Shown in pieces: positions 6,857-10,767 of a DNA stretch of 10,767 nucleotides (the stretch's first letter is position 1; each line of letters begins with the position of its first letter). The notes beneath the pieces are model-generated. The model made no database searches and was not told where the DNA came from. It saw only the letters and a list, made by a program, of their open reading frames with translations. Origin of the DNA: an uncultured Muribaculaceae bacterium (GTDB lineage: Bacteria; Bacteroidota; Bacteroidia; Bacteroidales; Muribaculaceae); NCBI GenBank assembly GCA_934590135.1, contig CAKTOT010000083.1:1-10767 (forward strand). Reading direction: 5' to 3'. Made by a program: the position numbers and the translations under genes.

Positions 6857-7762
6857 TCAGTAGCTTGCGGCAATGATGCGTGCATCCGCCGGCACAGCCG
6901 TCGCAGTCATAGGCATGGACAGCCAGCGGGTGACTACGGCAACGCTGAAGGCGTGAGTGACGCTACGCGACGTGATGTCGTTGGCGCGTGTCGAACGTAG
7001 GTCAAAGTGATAGCCCAGACGCAATGTCGTGCCGCCGAAATGCATGTCGGCCCATGCACGTGTGTCTATGCGGCGATAGTTGCCTGGCCAAGCCGCATGT
7101 GCCAGTCCGCGGCGGTCGCCGAGGTATATTTCGTAGTATAATTGGCCGTATTGTGGCGTGAAGAACACCCCGGTCATGGGTATAGCGGTCTCGACGCCCC
7201 ACGTAATTGGCAGGCGTCTTATACGCATAGCGTAAGTAGCTGCTGCTCTGACGCCTACAGTCCATGCACCCTTGGCCGACGCGGGATTATTGCCGTTGCG
7301 TCCGAGATACAAGGCTCCGACATTGAGCGCCGTATAGCCGCCGATGCCGGCACTTACGACATCCGTGACACGGAAGCGCCGCGTCATTGCCCACGATGCC
7401 TCGAAATCGAGATTCCACATCGTGGCGTTGCGTGCCGGATTCTGCGTATGGTCAACGGCGACGCCGAGAGCCAGGCGCATACTCCACCGCTCCGGGTCAA
7501 AGCCCATAGCCTGCGTACGGCTATACGATACGGCGCTGTGCCATCCGTCGTAATGCAGCGGCGTCAGATAGGTATCTGCCAAGTGTGCGCTACCCGCCTC
7601 GATGCCATAAGCCGAAGTCACCGGCCTCACCACGGCATGCTCGGCGAACACTGTATCGGCTGTGGTCGCTGCGGCCGAAAGTTCGGGACTCATTGCCGCC
7701 ACAGGTATCGCGCATAGTGCCGCAACGACAATCAGGAGTTTAGAACATACGCTGCTGACCAT
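6857..7762 (-). CDS. DUF3316-type envelope protein
   Basis: This is a 301-residue protein with a Sec signal peptide (MVSSVCSKLLIVVAALCAIPVAA, about 1-23). It resembles Bacteroidetes DUF3316 proteins as I remember them, with motifs such as HLADTYLTPLHYDGW, NPARNATMWNLDFEASW, LYLGRNGNNPASAKGAW and GQLYYEIYLGDRRGL. Alternating hydrophobic and polar strands with many aromatics suggest an outer-membrane or periplasmic beta-barrel; the function is unknown. The start is inside the 3' end of parC. The ATG at 7762 (23-nt overlap) gives a compact signal peptide; an in-frame ATG at 7786 (47-nt overlap) would add MTKSETKS and is also possible. An ATG at 7867 would place 35 basic residues before the signal peptide and is rejected. 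The overlap implies cotranscription and probably translational coupling with parC. The C-terminus is ...RIIAASY, ending in an aromatic residue as is common for barrels. Confidence 0.75.
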   Translation of the reverse strand: MVSSVCSKLLIVVAALCAIPVAAMSPELSAAATTADTVFAEHAVVRPVTSAYGIEAGSAHLADTYLTPLHYDGWHSAVSYSRTQAMGFDPERWSMRLALGVAVDHTQNPARNATMWNLDFEASWAMTRRFRVTDVVSAGIGGYTALNVGALYLGRNGNNPASAKGAWTVGVRAAATYAMRIRRLPITWGVETAIPMTGVFFTPQYGQLYYEIYLGDRRGLAHAAWPGNYRRIDTRAWADMHFGGTTLRLGYHFDLRSTRANDITSRSVTHAFSVAVVTRWLSMPMTATAVPADARIIAASY

Positions 7763-10568
7763 TGATTTCGTCTCTGATTTCGTCATCGCTACGTTCGGGC
7801 TCGATTTCGGTTTCGAGGGTTTCCTCTTCCTCGGGCGTGTCGTCGTAGTTTTCTTCGGGCATCTCACGCGGTTCGAGTTCGTCTACAGACGCCACATTCC
7901 ACGTTGTCAGGCGTTTGCCGCGTGCCTTGAAGGACTTGACGCCTATAAAATCGGGCGCATCCACTTCCACGGGATCGCGGAAGTCATCCGGAGCGCCGAA
8001 GGTGATGCGGAAACGGGCGCCCAAGTGGTCGCTCAGCGCTATCAATTGCGACTTGCCGTCCGTGCCTACAAAGCGCTGTCGACGCGTCGAGGCCTCGAAT
8101 GTGAAGCGCTTGAGGTAGGGATAGCCCTGATCGGCATCGTTGAGTATCGCCGTCCACACTTTATGGCTGTTGAATTTCTCGATACGTAAGATGTTGTCTT
8201 CGTAGTGGTTGGTGACATTAAAGTCGCCGGTATAGTATTCACCGTCTTTCATAATGACCAGTATAAGGTCCGTACCCTGGAACTCGCCGAGATATTGGCC
8301 GCGTCCGTCATAGTTGAGACGTAGGACATCGGGGTCAAACCATACCTGTCGTCCGCCCAAGGTGCTTGTGCCTTTTTCTTTGAGCGAGAAGCGATGCACC
8401 TCGTTTCGGGTCACCAAATTGCCGCCGGAAGCACGGCCTTTGACGGCCAGTTTGCTGAAATCGACGTCAAATTGCAGTGTCTTAAGTCGCGGACGCGGTT
8501 TGAGGGTGACTTTCACGACTTCGGCCTCGCCGTTTGGATTGGCGCTGAACCATACGACACGCGAGCCGTCTTTGCCCTTGGTAAGATTGTACTCGGTGTC
8601 GCGCTTCAGGCCCGTGACGGCAAAGCGTTTCATATAATAGGCACCGCCTCGTCCGTCTTGGTAGATAACGTTGTAGATGGTGCGCTCGTCCTTGCGCTTG
8701 AACACTGCAAGGTATAGAATATTGTTACCTACGGACAGTTTGTCGCTTACGCGTACCACCTTGTAACGTCCGTCTTTATAGAATATGATGACATCGTCCA
8801 AAGACGAGCAGTTGCATACAAATTCATCATTTTTCAGCGCCGTGCCTATGAAGCCCTCCTTGCGGTTGATGTACAGGCGTTCGTTGGCCTCGGCCACGGT
8901 GGCCGCCTCGATGGTATCGAAACTGCGCAGCTGGGTACGGCGCGGATAGGCGTGGCCGTATTTTTCTTTGAGACGTTCGAACCACTCGATGGTGTATTGC
9001 GTGAGGTGTTCGATGCGGTCGTTGATGCGATTAATGCGGTCAAGGTAATTGGCGATACGGCGGTCGGCCTCATCGGCATTGAAGCGCAGGATACGGCGCA
9101 TCTTTATTTCCAACAGCTTGACGATGTCGTCACGCGTCACCTCGCGTATCAACTTGGCTTTGAGCGGTTCAAGTCGTTTGTCGATATGCGCCACGGCTGC
9201 GTCCAGATCGGGAGCTTGCTCGTATTCTTTGTCTTTGTATATGCGTTTTTCGATAAAATACTTTTCGAGCGACGCAAAGTACAGGGCCTCATTGACTTCG
9301 CCCAATTCGATTTGCAGTTCGCGCAACAGGATTTGGCGTGTATGGTCGACGCTGTAACGCAGCACATCGCTGACGCCGAGGAACTGCGGATGGCGGTCTT
9401 CGATGACGCAGCAGTTGGGCGAAACGCTGACTTCGCAGAAACTGAAAGCATAAAGCGCATCTATGGTCTTGTCGGACGATGTGCCCGGTTGCAGGTACAC
9501 CAATATGCGCGCCTCCTGGGCCGTATGATCTTCAACCTTGCGTATCTTGATTTTGCCCTTTTCGAAGGCGCTGAGTATCGAGTCGATGACCGTGCCGGTG
9601 GTCTTGCCGTATGGTATCTCGGTGATGGCTATGGTTTTATTGTCAACCTTCTCGATTTTGGCGCGTATGCGTATGCGTCCGCCGCGACGTCCGTCGTTGT
9701 ATTTGCTGACATCGAGCATTCCGCCGGTGGGGAAGTCGGGATATAGCTCAAAGTCCTCACCACGCAAGTACGCCACAGCTGCATCAATGATTTCGTTGAA
9801 GTTGTGCGGCAAAATACGCGATGACAAGCCCACGGCAATGCCTTCGGCACCCTGAGCCAGCAGCAGCGGGAACTTGGTGGGCAGGGTCACCGGCTCTTTC
9901 TTGCGGCCGTCATAGCTCATCGTCCAGTCGGTGACCTTATCGTCATACAACGTCTCGAGCGCAAAGGGTGACAGACGCGCTTCGATGTATCGACCGGCAG
10001 CAGCACTGGCGCCGGTGAGGATATTACCCCAGTTACCTTGCGTCTCTACCAACAATTCCTTTTGACCCAATTGCACAAGGGCATCCTTGATGGACGCATC
10101 TCCGTGCGGGTGGTATTGCATAGTATTACCGACGATATTGGCCACCTTATTGAAACGGCCGTCATCGAGGGTCTTCATCGAATGGAGAATGCGGCGCTGC
10201 ACGGGCTTGAGGCCGTCTTGGATATGCGGCACGGCACGCTCGAGTATCACGTATGAGGCATACTCGAGGAACCAGCATCGGTACATGCCGCGCAAATGGT
10301 GTGTCAGCGCGTCGCCTTCGATGATAGATGCTGCGGTGATGTCGTCCAAGTCGCGTATATTCCCGCTTGAGGCATCTTCGGCGTCAGTATCATCATTTTC
10401 GGCGGCGTCTTCGTTGTCAGAGCCGTCAATATCGTCGGCATCTTCTTGTGCATCAGTATTTTCGTCCATAGCAGCGTCTCCGGCACCGGCATTTGCGGCA
10501 TCGGCATTTGCGGCATCGGAAACACCGTCAGTCTCCTTAGGTCGGATGGTATCGTCGTCTTCGGTCAT
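7740..10568 (-). CDS. parC: DNA topoisomerase IV subunit A (DNA gyrase/topoisomerase IV A family)
   Basis: This is the 942-residue DNA cleavage/rejoining subunit of a type IIA topoisomerase, which decatenates and relaxes chromosomes with its ParE partner (not in the window). Numbering from the ATG at 10568, residues about 15-70 are an Asp/Ala-rich acidic extension. The breakage-reunion domain begins near 87 (DALTHHLRGMYRCWFLEYAS). It contains DGLKPVQRRILHSM (118-131), YHPHGD (152-157) and AAAGRYIEARLS (189-200), with catalytic Tyr194. The coiled coil and C-terminal beta-pinwheel follow (about 560-870). No canonical GyrA box (QRRGGKG) is seen, which favours topoisomerase IV over gyrase. The tail (about 895-935) is strongly acidic. 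An ATG at 10610 would add 14 residues but lies only about 10 nt after the predicted transcription start, so 10568 is preferred. It is the first gene of the minus-strand set and overlaps the next gene at its 3' end. Confidence 0.93.
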   Translation of the reverse strand: MTEDDDTIRPKETDGVSDAANADAANAGAGDAAMDENTDAQEDADDIDGSDNEDAAENDDTDAEDASSGNIRDLDDITAASIIEGDALTHHLRGMYRCWFLEYASYVILERAVPHIQDGLKPVQRRILHSMKTLDDGRFNKVANIVGNTMQYHPHGDASIKDALVQLGQKELLVETQGNWGNILTGASAAAGRYIEARLSPFALETLYDDKVTDWTMSYDGRKKEPVTLPTKFPLLLAQGAEGIAVGLSSRILPHNFNEIIDAAVAYLRGEDFELYPDFPTGGMLDVSKYNDGRRGGRIRIRAKIEKVDNKTIAITEIPYGKTTGTVIDSILSAFEKGKIKIRKVEDHTAQEARILVYLQPGTSSDKTIDALYAFSFCEVSVSPNCCVIEDRHPQFLGVSDVLRYSVDHTRQILLRELQIELGEVNEALYFASLEKYFIEKRIYKDKEYEQAPDLDAAVAHIDKRLEPLKAKLIREVTRDDIVKLLEIKMRRILRFNADEADRRIANYLDRINRINDRIEHLTQYTIEWFERLKEKYGHAYPRRTQLRSFDTIEAATVAEANERLYINRKEGFIGTALKNDEFVCNCSSLDDVIIFYKDGRYKVVRVSDKLSVGNNILYLAVFKRKDERTIYNVIYQDGRGGAYYMKRFAVTGLKRDTEYNLTKGKDGSRVVWFSANPNGEAEVVKVTLKPRPRLKTLQFDVDFSKLAVKGRASGGNLVTRNEVHRFSLKEKGTSTLGGRQVWFDPDVLRLNYDGRGQYLGEFQGTDLILVIMKDGEYYTGDFNVTNHYEDNILRIEKFNSHKVWTAILNDADQGYPYLKRFTFEASTRRQRFVGTDGKSQLIALSDHLGARFRITFGAPDDFRDPVEVDAPDFIGVKSFKARGKRLTTWNVASVDELEPREMPEENYDDTPEEEETLETEIEPERSDDEIRDEINGQQRMF
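7763..7784. repeat. 10-bp direct repeat at the parC / DUF3316-type gene junction
   Basis: TGATTTCGTC occurs at 7763-7772 and 7775-7784, a 12-nt period. On the minus strand this reads GACGAAATCA twice and encodes the near-repeat DEIRDEI of the ParC tail. The downstream gene's two candidate ATGs, at 7786 and 7762, flank it. Confidence 0.7.
10490..10519. repeat. 15-bp tandem repeat in the acidic N-terminal extension of parC
   Basis: The 15-mer CATTTGCGGCATCGG occurs twice, perfectly and head to tail, at 10490-10504 and 10505-10519. It encodes tandem DAANA units on the minus strand. The unit is a multiple of three, so copy-number change would keep the frame. Confidence 0.85.
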
Positions 10569-10626
10569 AATTCGTTGGAATGAAGGCCCGGCACGCCCGT
10601 TTCGGCGCATAAGGGCATATTTGGTG

Positions 10627-10657
10627 CAAAGATAGCGTTTTTTCTCCGAAAAGGCAA
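10627..10657 (-). promoter_or_regulatory. Promoter of the parC transcription unit
   Basis: Read on the minus strand, TATCTTTG (10634-10627) matches TAnnTTTG and is followed by C. A TTG (10657-10655) lies 20 nt upstream, at the spacing expected for the Bacteroidetes -33 element. This is the best-formed promoter in the window. Transcription should start near 10620, giving a leader of about 50 nt to the ATG at 10568. The remaining 110 nt to the right edge show no convincing gene. Confidence 0.65.
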
Positions 10658-10767
10658 CAGCCGACCGACCCTTGCCTCAATTTGGACGGTTTTTGGCCTA
10701 CTCGGCGCAATCGCCCGTTTCCTTTCAGAAAAAAACGGCGGCGGTTCATGTTTTCATCGTTGAATGT

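Noticed and set aside
7763..7867. Long N-terminal extension of the DUF3316-type gene
   Set aside because: It is an out-of-frame reading of the parC acidic tail, giving a Lys/Pro/Arg-rich stretch before a normal signal peptide. Only the ATG at 7786 within it remains a plausible alternative start.
8952..9746. 264-codon plus-strand open frame opposite parC
   Set aside because: It lies wholly inside the conserved topoisomerase coding region, has no promoter and shows no family resemblance.
10569..10610. Upstream ATG extension of parC
   Set aside because: It would leave a leader of only about 10 nt after the promoter and adds Arg-rich residues unlike the acidic start that follows.
10537..10749. 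70-codon minus-strand frame at the right edge
   Set aside because: It covers the parC promoter and start, is Arg-rich without any motif, and overlaps parC in another frame.
1..10767. Mobile element, CRISPR array, toxin-antitoxin or phage-defence system
   Set aside because: No transposase, integrase, regularly spaced repeat array, tRNA-flanked insertion or defence-type domain was seen. All sizeable genes belong to recognised housekeeping or envelope families.

Overview
The window looks like a chromosomal stretch of a Bacteroidales bacterium, possibly a gut Muribaculaceae-type organism (genus not determinable by eye). Four intergenic sites match the Bacteroidetes -7 promoter element TAnnTTTG, each followed by C. 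Starts lack Shine-Dalgarno motifs. The protein set is typical of the phylum: an outer-membrane beta-barrel receptor with a carboxypeptidase-regulatory-like N-terminus, a DUF3316-type protein, an S41 lipoprotein with an acidic stretch after the lipid cysteine, and a Bacteroidetes-style topoisomerase IV A subunit. No rRNA, tRNA, CRISPR array, insertion sequence or prophage gene was seen.

Layout. (1) 177-2516 (+): TonB-dependent-receptor-like outer-membrane barrel protein, with a promoter just upstream. (2) 2730-4628 (-): biotin-carrying carboxyltransferase of the oxaloacetate decarboxylase alpha / pyruvate carboxylase B type, convergent with gene 1; a strong hairpin at 2661-2699 lies between them. 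(3) 4629-4877: divergent intergenic region with one promoter per direction and a perfect 12-bp palindrome. (4) 4878-5612 (+): PHP-fold tyrosine-protein phosphatase of the CpsB/YwqE type. (5) A hairpin at 5688-5722 between convergent genes. (6) 10568 down to 5746 (-): a probable three-gene transcription unit, parC -> DUF3316-type protein -> S41 lipoprotein, from a promoter at 10627-10657. The first two genes overlap and the third follows after 69 nt with no promoter visible in the gap.

How the genes relate. There is no single pathway here. The carboxyltransferase belongs to C3/C4 metabolism, but its partner subunits are not in the window. The phosphatase is normally tied to capsule or exopolysaccharide control, but no polysaccharide genes are adjacent. 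The most unusual arrangement is the overlap of an essential DNA topoisomerase gene with two envelope-protein genes. Gene 1 is visibly more AT-rich than the rest and is an orphan receptor without a SusD partner. I found no clear undescribed multi-gene system; the findings are mostly architectural and regulatory details of known families.
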